From positions 1-32,492 of the forward strand of contig NZ_JOCQ01000100.1 in assembly GCF_000720725.1 (NCBI RefSeq): 32,492 nt of DNA, read 5' to 3'. The first letter of the stretch is position 1. Every line of letters starts with the position of its first letter. Both the position numbers and the translations under genes were made by a program. Of the stretch, positions 1-7,190 are shown piece by piece. The DNA is from Streptomyces rimosus subsp. rimosus. Its GTDB lineage: Bacteria > Actinomycetota > Actinomycetes > Streptomycetales > Streptomycetaceae. The notes under the pieces were generated by a model that worked only from the letters and a program-made list of their open reading frames with translations, was not told the DNA's origin and searched no databases.

Positions 1-2402
1 CAGCCCACCCCGACCGCGCCCCCGTCCACGCCACCGCCTCCTCCCCGTACGGTGCCTCGGAGCCCCGCCCGGAGGACGAGGGCGTCGATCTGCGCCTGGT
101 GGGGCCCGCGCTCGCGGCCTGGGGTGCGGCGGGGCTGGCCCTGGGGTGGTCCGGCGGTGCGGTTGCGGCGGTCTGCGTGGTGGCGGTGGTGCTGGCGGGG
201 CTTGTGGTATTCAGCGCGGTGCGTCGGCCGGACCGGCGGAGGGCCGGGGCGTTGGTCGCCCTCGCCGCGATCCTGCTGAGTGCGGTCGCCGGAGCGGCAT
301 CCGCCGCACTGCACGCGGCCGACGTACGGCGCGGACCGCTGCCCGAGCTGGCGCGCCGGTACGCCCCGGTGACGGCCGAGGTGGAGGTGACCGGCGACCC
401 GCGGCTGACCCGTCCACGGGTGCGTGGCGCCCAACAAGCCCCTCCGTCAGCCGTGTTCACCGCTGACGCGCTCCGCGTCACCGCGGCGAACGGCGCGGTC
501 ACCACCACCCGCACTCCCGTCCTGGTCGTCGTGCAGCGCACGAAGCGGCTCTCCGCCTGGCAGCACCTGCTGCCGTCGACCCGCGTCCGTATCGCGGCCC
601 GCACAAGTACGCCCCTTCAGTCGTCCGACGGCATTGCCGCCGTCCTGCGGGTGACCGCGGGCCCTGGCCCCCAAGTGGTACGCGACCCCGACGCCTTGCA
701 GCGCTTCGCCGGTGACCTGCGGGCCGGCCTGCGCGCAGCCACCGACGGTCTGGACCCCGACGCCCGCGCGCTCCTGCCGGGCCTGGTGGTCGGCGACACC
801 TCGCGCGTCCCGCCCGACCTCGACGACGCCTTCCGCACCACCGACCTGACCCACCTGCTCGCCGTCTCCGGCAGCAACCTGACCATCCTGCTCGTCCTGC
901 TCATCGGCCCGCCCCACCTCTCCGTACGGGCCGAACGCCGCGGCCTGGCGCCGCTCCTGGGCCTCTCGCTGCGCACCACCGCCCTCGTCGGAGGCTCGGT
1001 CGCGCTCGCCTTCGTCATCGTCTGCCGCCCCGACCCCAGCGTGCTGCGGGCCGCCGCCTGCGGCCTGATCACGCTGCTCGCGATCGGTACGGGACGCCGC
1101 CGGTCCCTCGTCCCCGCGCTCGCCGCCGCGGTCCTGGTGCTCGTGCTCTACGACCCCTGGCTTGCGCACAGTTACGGCTTCCTGCTCTCCGTCCTGGCCA
1201 CCGGCGCGCTGCTGCTTCTCGCCCCTCGCTGGAGCGCCGCCCTGCAACGCCGCCGGGTGCCGCCGCGCCTCGCCGAGCTGCTCGCCGCGGCAGCCGCGGC
1301 GCAGGCGGTCTGCGCGCCCGTCATCGTGGTGCTCGCCGCCCGCGTCGGCCTCGTCGCCGTGCCCTGCAACCTGCTGGCCGAGCCGGCCGTGGCCCTGGCC
1401 ACCGTGCTGGGTTTTGCGGCGCTCGCCACCGCCCCGCTGGTCCCGCCCCTGGCCCATGCGCTGGCCTGGTGCGCCGGCTGGCCGACCGAGTGGGTCGCCG
1501 GTGTCGCCCGTACGGGAGCGGCGCTGCCCGGCGCGGAGTTGGGCTGGCCGGGCGGCTGGACCGGTGCGCTGCTGCTCGCGGCCGTCACGGCGGTAGGCGT
1601 TCTGGTGGGCCGTCGGCTGCTGCGTCGGCCCTGGTTGTGCGTCCTCGGCGTACTGGCCCTGCTCGTGGCGGTCCTGCGGCCGGTCCCGCTCACCCGCGTC
1701 CTCACCGGCTGGCCGCCGCCGGGATGGCGAGCGGTCGCCTGTGACGTGGGGCAGGGTGACGGCCTGGTGCTCGCCGCGGGGGAGGGGACCGCCCTGGTCG
1801 TGGACACCGGCCCGGAGCCGGCCGCCATCGACCGCTGCCTGACCGAACTGGGCGTGCGCCGTATCCCGCTCCTCGTCCTGACGCATTTCCACGCCGACCA
1901 CGTCAGCGGGCTGCCCGGCGCCCTGCGCGGGCGCTCGGTAGGCGCCGTCGAGACGACGACCCTGCCCGAACCGTCCGGCCAGGTCGCCTTCGTGCGCCGT
2001 ACGGCGGCTGCCGCCGGAGTGCCGGTGATCGCTGCCGCGCCCGGGGAGCAGCGCAGCGCCGGACCGCTCAGCTGGCAGGTCCTGTGGCCGCCCGTCACCG
2101 ACCCCGGCGATCCTGCCTTCTCCCGCGCCGCCACCCGTGCGGTAGAAGGCCCGAACGACGCCAGTGTCACGTTGCTGCTGCGCACCGCGGGCCTGACGTT
2201 CCTCCTGCTGGGCGACCTCGAACCAGCGGCTCAGCAGGCCCTGTTGGCCGTACATCCCGAGCTGGCCACCGTGGATGTGCTCAAGGTCGCCCACCACGGC
2301 TCCGCGTACCAGGATCCGATGCTGATACGCCGCCTGGCGCCGCGCGTCGCCCTGATCAGCTGTGGAGCCGGGAACCCGAAGACTCGTGACTTCCAGTTCT
2401 AG
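1..2402 (+). pseudogene. comEC: comEC 5' part, truncated by the integrated element
   Basis: ComEC is the DNA-uptake membrane channel family: an N-terminal soluble region, a multi-helix competence domain and a C-terminal metallo-beta-lactamase-like domain. The frame is open to the left edge (…DLRLVGPALAAW precedes the GTG at 99), so the true start probably lies outside the window. Visible are the competence-domain motif HLLAVSGSN, many hydrophobic helices, then the nuclease-like domain: DVGQGDG, metal motif THFHADH, LLLGDLEP and KVAHHGS. The native frame stops being chromosomal at codon AAC (2373); the last seven residues (KTRDFQF) and the TAG come from the inserted element. About 74 C-terminal residues are missing, including the final G-N-x-x-G-H-P motif found at 12940. 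The membrane domain is intact. Whether the truncated protein is stable is unknown. Confidence 0.93.
2361..2386. other. attL junction
   Basis: Chromosomal half: GCCGGGAACCCG, reading A-G-N-P in comEC. Element half: CCGAAGACTCG. The presumed crossover dinucleotide is AA at 2373-2374, the centre of the reconstructed attP. The boundary is set by comparing the two junctions and by the restored comEC frame; the exact dinucleotide is inferred, because any position within AACCCG gives the same products. Confidence 0.85.
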
Positions 2403-2515
2403 CACGTCCGCCCTAGTCAGCGCAGCGACGCACTGGCAGGAAGAGGGCATGAGAACCGGTGCGGAGGGAGGCACAGAAGCACGCTGCCGCGTAGCCTGAT
2501 CAGGTCAAAGACAGC

Positions 2516-2550
2516 ACCCCGGCGGGAAGGTGACAGCTTCCGCGCCGGGG
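2516..2550 (+). promoter_or_regulatory. GC-rich stem-loop in leader of the 2575 gene
   Basis: CCCCGGCG followed by GGAAG (2517-2529) pairs with CTTCC and CGCCGGGG (2537-2550), with a single G bulge and a loop of about 7 nt. It ends 24 nt before the ATG at 2575. It lacks a T-tract, so it may be an attenuator, an RNA leader structure or a boundary element at the left end. Function unproven. Confidence 0.4.
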
Positions 2551-2574
2551 CTTACCGACTGGATTGGAGTCGGC

Positions 2575-2913
2575 ATGGCAGACCCTATCGGCGCAGCCCA
2601 CGAGTCCTTGCGCCGCCTACCGTGGACCAGCCCCGAAGGCGCAGCAGAGTACGCAGCGCCCGGGGAAGTGGATCAGATCGCAGATCACACGGAAGCCCAC
2701 ATCATCAATGCCGCGCGCAATGATGTTGCTTATGCGCTGGCCATGGCACAGCGCCCTGAGACCTCGCGCGCCGAACTCTGTGCACTGATTGAGAAGTTGG
2801 CCGGGGCAGTGAGGGAAGTTGCCAGCGTGGCAGAACTACGCGGGGAACGGCTCAACGCTCCGGCGGCAAAGGCGTTGGAATCAGCCTTGCGCGCGGCTCT
2901 GAGCCAACGCTGA
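2575..2913 (+). CDS. Hypothetical element protein, 112 aa
   Basis: The product is not recognised. It begins MADPIGAAHE, is mostly helical in appearance and ends in an Ala/Arg-rich helix (…ALRAALSQR); it has no membrane segment or signal peptide. The ATG at 2575 is preferred over the more upstream GTG at 2530 because it follows GGAG at a suitable distance and lies outside the stem-loop at 2516-2550. It is the only convincing rightward gene in the element, lies close to attL, and converges on the methyltransferase gene with a shared hairpin between them. A helical segment spanning much of the protein (DQIADHTEAHIINAARND) might mediate protein contacts, but no function can be assigned. Confidence 0.6.
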   Translation: MADPIGAAHESLRRLPWTSPEGAAEYAAPGEVDQIADHTEAHIINAARNDVAYALAMAQRPETSRAELCALIEKLAGAVREVASVAELRGERLNAPAAKALESALRAALSQR

Positions 2914-2933
2914 CTTCTACGCAACCGCAGTAA

Positions 2934-2978
2934 AAGCCCCGCCCGTGCGGCCGTGGGGGACACGCACAGGCGGGGCTT
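2934..2978. terminator. Bidirectional terminator hairpin
   Basis: AAGCCCCGCC (2934-2943) pairs with GGCGGGGCTT (2969-2978), with an additional GTGCG/CGCAC inner pairing. It sits between the stop of the rightward 112-aa gene and the stop of the leftward methyltransferase, and A/T bases flank the stem on both sides, as expected for a shared terminator. Confidence 0.7.
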
Positions 2979-2988
2979 CAGTGGGCCG

Positions 2989-4170
2989 TCAGTTCGCGCA
3001 GGGTACTGGACGGTCGGGGGAGTCCAACCAGGCCGTCAGACGGCCGTCACGGGCTACGGTGAGCCCGAAGCGATCGAACCCAGGTCGGCCCTGTTGAACC
3101 CACCAGCGGTGAGCCGCCTCTACTTCGTCCCATAGGCCACGCGGTCCGGACTGGTACACCGTGAAGCGCTCCGCCTCCGGCTCGTAGTCCGCTGTCGCCC
3201 ACGACGTGACAGCCGTGTCTCGCAACCACAGCGCATAGGCGTCCCCCTCGCCTTCTTCCGCCCACGGAAATACCCCCCGCGTCTGTAGTCCGATGGCGAA
3301 CATGGGCAGCCACCCGGCAATGTCCTCGGGGGACAACTCTGTCATGGAGCGGGCGCCATCAGCGGGCCACGGTTTTCCGCCCATGTATTCCCGGACGTGT
3401 TTCGGCTTCCGGCGCTGTTGCCTCAGCCGCATGAAAGCGGCCGTGCGTGTGAAGCGGCCTGATGCCGTGCCGTCCTTGTTCACCACCAGTCGGACGATGG
3501 CCCCACCCCCGTACTCGGGCCACCAGGGCGTGACGATGATCCCGCCCGGCTTCACCTGATCAATCCAGGCCCGGGGGATCTCCCCCGTTGAAGCCGTCGC
3601 GATCAGCCGGTCGTACGGGGCGTGATCGGCATATCCGTCCGCGCCATCCCCCAGGACCAGTGTCGGCACAAGGCCCGTGTTCTCGATCGCTTTCCGTGCC
3701 GCTTCGTGTACGGCCGTGTCCACTTCCACGCTGGTCACGTTTTCAGCGCCGAGCCGGGCAGCGAGTAGGGCAGCGTTCCAGCCCGTGCCTGTCCCAACCT
3801 CAAGCACCTTGTGTCCGTCTTGGGCAGCAAGGTCATTGAGCATGGAAAAAACCATGGTCGGCATGGAGTTGGAGGAGGTAGGGATCTTGCCGACCGTGCG
3901 CCCGTCGTGCTGGCCGTCGTCCCATTGGGTCGTGATCGGGATGTCAGACGCCACGGCATCCCACCATGCGGCGGGGTTCTCAGACTTCAGTACTCCTTGG
4001 GCGTGCTCCGCCCCGTGTGCCGTGCCGGGCCAAATCAGGTCCGGGATGAACAGATTCCTTGGGGATCGCTTGAAAGCGGGCAACCAATCCGAGGTGAGCG
4101 TTCCCTGTTCAGTGAGCGCGGAGGCCAACCGCTCAAGACTGGCCTCCGCCGTGCCCTTGCCTTGTGTCAC
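2989..4170 (-). CDS. PCMT-family (isoaspartate) O-methyltransferase with C-terminal extension, peptide-associated
   Basis: 393 aa. The N-terminal ~230 residues have the protein-L-isoaspartate methyltransferase pattern: RSPRNLFIPD near the start, a Ser-rich TSSNSMPTMVFSML segment in the place of the PCMT active-site Thr/Ser loop, SAM motif I VLEVGTGTGWNAALLAARLG, acidic SVEVD, and GDGADGYADHAPYDRLI followed by IPRAWIDQVKPGG. Housekeeping PCMTs are about 210-220 aa; here another ~160 residues follow, rich in Trp and Arg (for example WAEEGEGDAYALWLRD), as in methyltransferases attached to ribosomal peptide pathways. The start is GTG at 4170, overlapping the TGA of a 42-aa peptide gene (GTGA), so the two are probably translationally coupled. 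Inference: the peptide is the substrate and Asp methylation leads to aspartimide or isoaspartate. A general repair role is the alternative. No ATP-grasp, LanB/LanM or transporter gene lies nearby. Confidence 0.85.
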   Translation of the reverse strand: MTQGKGTAEASLERLASALTEQGTLTSDWLPAFKRSPRNLFIPDLIWPGTAHGAEHAQGVLKSENPAAWWDAVASDIPITTQWDDGQHDGRTVGKIPTSSNSMPTMVFSMLNDLAAQDGHKVLEVGTGTGWNAALLAARLGAENVTSVEVDTAVHEAARKAIENTGLVPTLVLGDGADGYADHAPYDRLIATASTGEIPRAWIDQVKPGGIIVTPWWPEYGGGAIVRLVVNKDGTASGRFTRTAAFMRLRQQRRKPKHVREYMGGKPWPADGARSMTELSPEDIAGWLPMFAIGLQTRGVFPWAEEGEGDAYALWLRDTAVTSWATADYEPEAERFTVYQSGPRGLWDEVEAAHRWWVQQGRPGFDRFGLTVARDGRLTAWLDSPDRPVPCAN

Positions 4171-4295
4171 TTCTTGGGCGCGTTGTCGCTGTGGCCGGAG
4201 TCTTGGCCCTCGTCGGAGCCCTTACCGCCGTGCCCGGCGCCCGACTGGCCGTCGTTCTCCTGGCCACCCATCGCCACAATCCAGGGCTTGCGCAT
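4167..4295 (-). CDS. 42-aa Asp/Gly-rich peptide, candidate modified-peptide precursor
   Basis: It begins MRKPWIVAMGG and continues as a hydrophilic tail rich in Gly, Ser, Asp and Gln, ending APKK. ATG at 4295 follows AAGGAGAAGCT, the best ribosome binding site in this part of the element. It has an Asp-Gly step (N-D-G at residues 14-16), a classic aspartimide-prone site, and further Asp residues at 28, 32 and 37. There is no Cys and only one Trp, so thioether classes are unlikely. The stop overlaps the methyltransferase start by four bases. There is no signal peptide; the first ~9 residues could be a recognition leader. What is seen: a small, well-initiated ORF coupled to PCMT. What is inferred: that it is the enzyme's substrate. 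It could instead be a small regulatory protein. Confidence 0.72.
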   Translation of the reverse strand: MRKPWIVAMGGQENDGQSGAGHGGKGSDEGQDSGHSDNAPKK

Positions 4296-4637
4296 AGCTT
4301 CTCCTTCAATCGCTGTCGGATGTGCCTTGCGACCCGCCCGGCCGCTGATCCTGGGGGAGCGACCGGACGGGCGTATGAACGGGAGCACCAGCCCACAACC
4401 GTGCCGTTGCGAACTGGCGCTCCCTTCCCGCCCGGCAACGCATGAGGAGTACGACCGGACGGGAGCTGGGGCGGGGACGCCGGTTGTCGTATGCCCACAG
4501 GGAGGCACCGGCGCCCCCTTCCCCACGAGCGGGTGGACTGGGCCCGCAGGTGAGGAGTGGAGCCCCGTTCCCCTGACCGATGTGGACCACGTGAGGTGAG
4601 AGGGACCGTGGCGAAGTCAGGTCAGGGGAACGGGAAC
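4296..4637. promoter_or_regulatory. 342-bp repeat-bearing region upstream of the peptide gene
   Basis: No convincing gene is seen here. CGACCGGACGGG occurs twice in direct orientation (4360-4371 and 4452-4463, 92 bp apart). A second pair, GGCGC(T/C)CCCTTCCC, begins near 4416 and 4510, 94 bp apart, suggesting a degenerate ~92-bp duplication. An imperfect inverted pair, GGGAGCACCAG and CTGGCGCTCCC, lies at 4381-4391 and 4414-4424. The region must hold the promoter of the peptide/methyltransferase pair, because a hairpin separates it from the operon upstream. No clear -35/-10 could be chosen. Confidence 0.45.
4564..4634 (-). terminator. Long inverted repeat after the three-gene operon
   Basis: CCCGTTCCCCTGACC (4564-4578) and GGTCAGGGGAACGGG (4620-4634) are perfect 15-bp complements separated by 41 bp. 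The proximal arm begins three bases after the stop of the 34-aa peptide gene. This fits a factor-independent terminator or an mRNA 3' stabiliser; the long loop also leaves room for a protein-binding operator. Confidence 0.55.
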
Positions 4638-4742
4638 CTAGAAAGGAAGGGCGTAGGACAGGTAGAGCGCCACAAACCCCAAGATGAGCGAAAGGGCGCC
4701 TACCACGCCTATCGTTGCCTGAAGGGTTACGCGTCTTCTCAC
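4638..4742 (-). CDS. 34-aa single-pass membrane peptide
   Basis: Too short for ordinary gene callers. GTG at 4742 overlaps the TGA of the upstream 100-aa gene (GTGA). The peptide starts MRRRVTLQATIG and continues as one ~20-residue hydrophobic helix (VVGALSLILGFVALYLSYA) before L-P-F and TAG. The positive N-terminus predicts an N-in orientation. A four-base overlap, a clean transmembrane segment and a following hairpin argue for a real gene. Possible roles, all inference: a toxin-like or holin-like membrane peptide, a membrane anchor for its operon partners, or an exported signal. It is the last gene of a three-gene overlapping operon. Confidence 0.6.
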   Translation of the reverse strand: MRRRVTLQATIGVVGALSLILGFVALYLSYALPF

Positions 4743-5041
4743 TTCGCAGCCTGCGGCTTGTGCTTAGGAATCACGCGGAAATCCAAGCTGTCGCGCTTCG
4801 CGAACTCCTCGTGCCCAGTCTCCTTCTGGTGACTCCGGGCCCAGTCGTACGCCGGTCCGTCCATGCCGACGCGCCGATCCGATTCCGCGCCACAGTTCCG
4901 GCACACGGTGTCAACCAACTTGGCGCCGTTGATACGGACTTCCTGACGTTCCGCCTCCGAGAGGGCAGCAGGCGTTCCGCCACTGGAGCGCATACGCAGG
5001 TCTCGGGAGAACAGGCGGGGCTTTGCATCGGGTTGGGTCAC
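4739..5041 (-). CDS. 100-aa putative zinc-binding small protein
   Basis: The product contains C-R-N-C (in DTVCRNCGAES) followed by W-A-R-S-H-Q-K-E-T-G-H, a C-x2-C…H-x5-H arrangement that suggests a zinc knuckle, and a basic tail (RVIPKHKPQAAK). This pattern resembles small actinobacterial proteins of unknown function grouped in a DUF family (I believe DUF7848, unverified). ATG at 5041 overlaps the stop of the preceding gene (ATGA), and its own TGA overlaps the next start. It may be a DNA- or protein-binding accessory factor; no function is claimed. Confidence 0.7.
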   Translation of the reverse strand: MTQPDAKPRLFSRDLRMRSSGGTPAALSEAERQEVRINGAKLVDTVCRNCGAESDRRVGMDGPAYDWARSHQKETGHEEFAKRDSLDFRVIPKHKPQAAK

Positions 5042-5358
5042 TTGTGGTCACCGTTCCTGTGTTCGCGTCGATGAACGACCAGGCCGCGCAAATAATCGAC
5101 AGGCAACAACAGCCGGTAGGCGTCGGCCACGTCGTTCTCGCACTCGAACGCAGAGAGGTGCGGACGCACTAGCGACCCGTCAAAGGGGTACCACTCATCC
5201 GGCGCGGCGTTCCCCAGGCGCATACCTGCGGCTCGCTGCCCACGGGCGCCGCTCACTGTCTCGTGAGCCTCTGAGCACTCAACAGACGGCCAGACACCCG
5301 AAGCAGCGTCAGCAAGATCACGCCGACGCTGCCGCTCACACCTAGTTCTGTGTGGCAC
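5038..5358 (-). CDS. Hypothetical protein, 106 aa, first gene of the overlapping operon
   Basis: Not recognised. GTG at 5358 follows GGGAGAGGGG and is preferred; an internal ATG at 5223 would give a 61-aa protein starting MRLGNAAPDEW and has a weaker ribosome site. The C-terminal half (WYPFDGSLVRPHLSAFECEN… LLPVDYLRGLVVHRREHRNG) looks like a folded small domain. It overlaps the next gene by four bases. The operon starts downstream of the XRE gene, after a palindromic region. Confidence 0.55.
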   Translation of the reverse strand: MPHRTRCERQRRRDLADAASGVWPSVECSEAHETVSGARGQRAAGMRLGNAAPDEWYPFDGSLVRPHLSAFECENDVADAYRLLLPVDYLRGLVVHRREHRNGDHK

Positions 5359-5430
5359 GTCGGCCCCTCTCCCGTGCGTTCTTCCTGATGGGAAGACCGT
5401 ACGAGTGTGGAGCCGTCCAATCCACAGGCG

Positions 5431-5486
5431 TAGCGCGGTAGTTGGGGCTAGTCGCGCCTCTAACTACCGCGCTACGCGGTAGTTAG
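5431..5486. promoter_or_regulatory. Three half-site palindromic region, candidate operator
   Basis: CTAACTACCGCG and CGCGGTAGTTAG form a perfect 12-bp inverted repeat around CTA at 5460-5486, overlapping the TAA of the XRE gene. A third half-site, TAGCGCGGTAGTT (5431-5443), is a perfect complement of AACTACCGCGCTA (5462-5474). The hairpin could terminate XRE transcription. The extra half-site and the position upstream of the small operon argue for an operator, possibly bound by the XRE protein itself. Confidence 0.55.
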
Positions 5487-6733
5487 CCCAGGACGCCCAG
5501 GCGGGTAGCCATGGCTCGTATGTCAGCGGTGAGCCTGCGCTTGCGCTTGCGCACAATGTCGCTCATGACATCTTGAGCCATGCGCTGGTGTTTGATCCAT
5601 TCGGGATTGGCGTACTCAATGGCCGTCAGCCGGTCTAGCGCCTTTTCGTGTTCCCCGATTTTCGTGTACGCAGTTGCGACGGTGAGCCGGTGCCGATTCC
5701 ATTCCTTGTCGGTCTCGGCGATCCGCGCGACCTTCATGGCGTGATCTGAAAAGCGCGCCTTGTTCGTGGATTCGTCAATGACGCGGTAAGGGTCTCCGCC
5801 TTCGTTGATCAGCTCATCTTCGAGACTCTTCATACCGGCAACGGCGCTGTCGAACCGGCCGAAGCGATGTTGTTTGCTCCCTGGCCTACTGCCCAGGGCA
5901 GCAGCGGCAGATTCGGCGATTCTCCGCGCTTCCCCGCCGTCGTCCGGACGGTTGTTACGGACTGCTGCGGCTGCCGCTTGCAGTGCGAGCCACCCCCAGA
6001 CAGCCAGCCTTTCCGGAGTAGCCTTTGAGATGCGCGGCTCTAGCAGGTCTGCCGTTTCGATGGCCGCGCGTTCCGCATCATCGAAACGACCTTGCCTGAG
6101 TAGGAGCCAAGACATGATGACGACGGCATACCCAGCCGTGTTCATATCCTGGACCGCTCGCGCGTCCTGTATCGCACCCGACAGGGCATGGTAGGCAAGG
6201 TCATATTGCCGAACTTGCGTGAGGTACCGCCCACCCAATAGGTAGGCTTCCGCGCGGGCGGTCAGCGCTTGGGCACGTTCATCCCCGCTGTCGTAATAGG
6301 CAACAGCGGAATTCGTGTCTCGGATGATCTGCGGCATCTTGCCAGCGACCGAGCCGAAGTTATCGGAGTCGTACGCAGTTGCCCCAGACCTGACCACGCT
6401 CAAGAGCGCTGCGATGTTCGGCACTTCGTCGGTGCGCTCGCTGGTGCCGTCTGAAAGGCCCATAGGCGGAGTAAGCGCACTCCGCAATTCTGCGAGCCCG
6501 ACGCGGGTTGGGTCTTCTGCCCGAACTGGTTCCGGCGTACCCGAAGCCATGAGCTGAGAAGTTTTCACATGCAGTGCGCGAGCGAGGATATGAAGAGTCT
6601 CGATCCTGACGCTTCCACCCTGCTCCAGCTTGGCCACTGTGGAAGGTGCAAGACCAGCCGCGTAGGCCAACTGTTCTTGCGTCAGTCCGGCCAAGAGACG
6701 GTGTTTCCGTACGTTTTCCCCTAGAGCGCTCAT
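5483..6733 (-). CDS. XRE-family regulator with C-terminal helical (TPR-like) domain
   Basis: 416 aa. Residues ~5-62 form a Cro/CI-type helix-turn-helix: VRKHRLLAGLTQEQLAYAAG, then LAPSTVAKLEQG and a third helix ending in ALHVKTSQL. The rest is alpha-helical with TPR-like units (YLTQVRQYDLAYHALSGAI; LLRQGRFDDAERAAIETADL; ATAYTKIGEHEKALDRL). Such HTH-plus-helical-repeat proteins are common in Streptomyces and share their layout with peptide-sensing RRNPP regulators. ATG at 6733 follows GGCGGGG. It sits between the phage-like genes and the cargo operons, so it is a plausible controller of the palindromic sites just past its stop. Whether it senses a peptide is not shown. Confidence 0.85.
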   Translation of the reverse strand: MSALGENVRKHRLLAGLTQEQLAYAAGLAPSTVAKLEQGGSVRIETLHILARALHVKTSQLMASGTPEPVRAEDPTRVGLAELRSALTPPMGLSDGTSERTDEVPNIAALLSVVRSGATAYDSDNFGSVAGKMPQIIRDTNSAVAYYDSGDERAQALTARAEAYLLGGRYLTQVRQYDLAYHALSGAIQDARAVQDMNTAGYAVVIMSWLLLRQGRFDDAERAAIETADLLEPRISKATPERLAVWGWLALQAAAAAVRNNRPDDGGEARRIAESAAAALGSRPGSKQHRFGRFDSAVAGMKSLEDELINEGGDPYRVIDESTNKARFSDHAMKVARIAETDKEWNRHRLTVATAYTKIGEHEKALDRLTAIEYANPEWIKHQRMAQDVMSDIVRKRKRRLTADIRAMATRLGVLG

Positions 6734-7190
6734 GATCCCCGCCTAGTGCGTGTGGTGTGGTGCTCCGTCCGTCCAGCGTACGCCTGGTCATCGCGCCCCC
6801 GGCAGCGCCAACGGTCCCCGCCCCTTCTACCAGCGTCCCGCCAGTGATCACAGAGAGTGCCCAGATTTCGGCCGGCTGCCTTCTGGAGGAAACGGACATT
6901 CATGCGCAACGAGCCCGTCTTGCCGACAGAGACCTGACTAAGCGTGACGACAGGCGGAGGTCCCCGGTAGTCGGCCCGGCAGTCGCCCGAAGCCTCGAAC
7001 CTCCGCTGGATGCGACGGTCTTTGCCGCTGCACTGTGTGATCAAAATGCATTAAGCCCCGTACCGGGAATGGGTACGGGGCTTAATGCTGTAGATATGGA
7101 GTCCGCGCAAACGCTCATAGCTGCGGCGCTAGTCTTTTCCCTCCCTGCCGCGCTTCTGTCAGGCCCGGAGGGGGTCACCCCCCAGGGGGC
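6734..7190. promoter_or_regulatory. 457-bp gap: XRE promoter region and hairpins
   Basis: No convincing gene. It holds the perfect hairpin at 7048-7088 and, just after the HNH stop, a short GGGGGTCACCCCC structure near 7170-7182. The XRE promoter must lie below ~7047. Frames open on both strands here lack ribosome sites and codon bias. Confidence 0.5.
7048..7088 (-). terminator. Strong 17-bp terminator hairpin
   Basis: GCATTAAGCCCCGTACC (7048-7064) and GGTACGGGGCTTAATGC (7072-7088) are perfect complements with a 7-nt loop. The A/T-rich outer arms supply a U-tract in either direction. It separates the leftward phage-type gene set ending with the HNH gene from the XRE gene. Confidence 0.8.

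Noticed and set aside
447..2474. Long minus-strand frame opposite comEC
   Set aside because: Codon-bias shadow of a high-GC gene; low-complexity Gln/Gly/Arg translation and no ribosome site.
4306..4590. Minus-strand frames upstream of the 42-aa peptide
   Set aside because: They have no ribosome sites and traverse the direct repeats; only the ATG at 4295 has a strong site.
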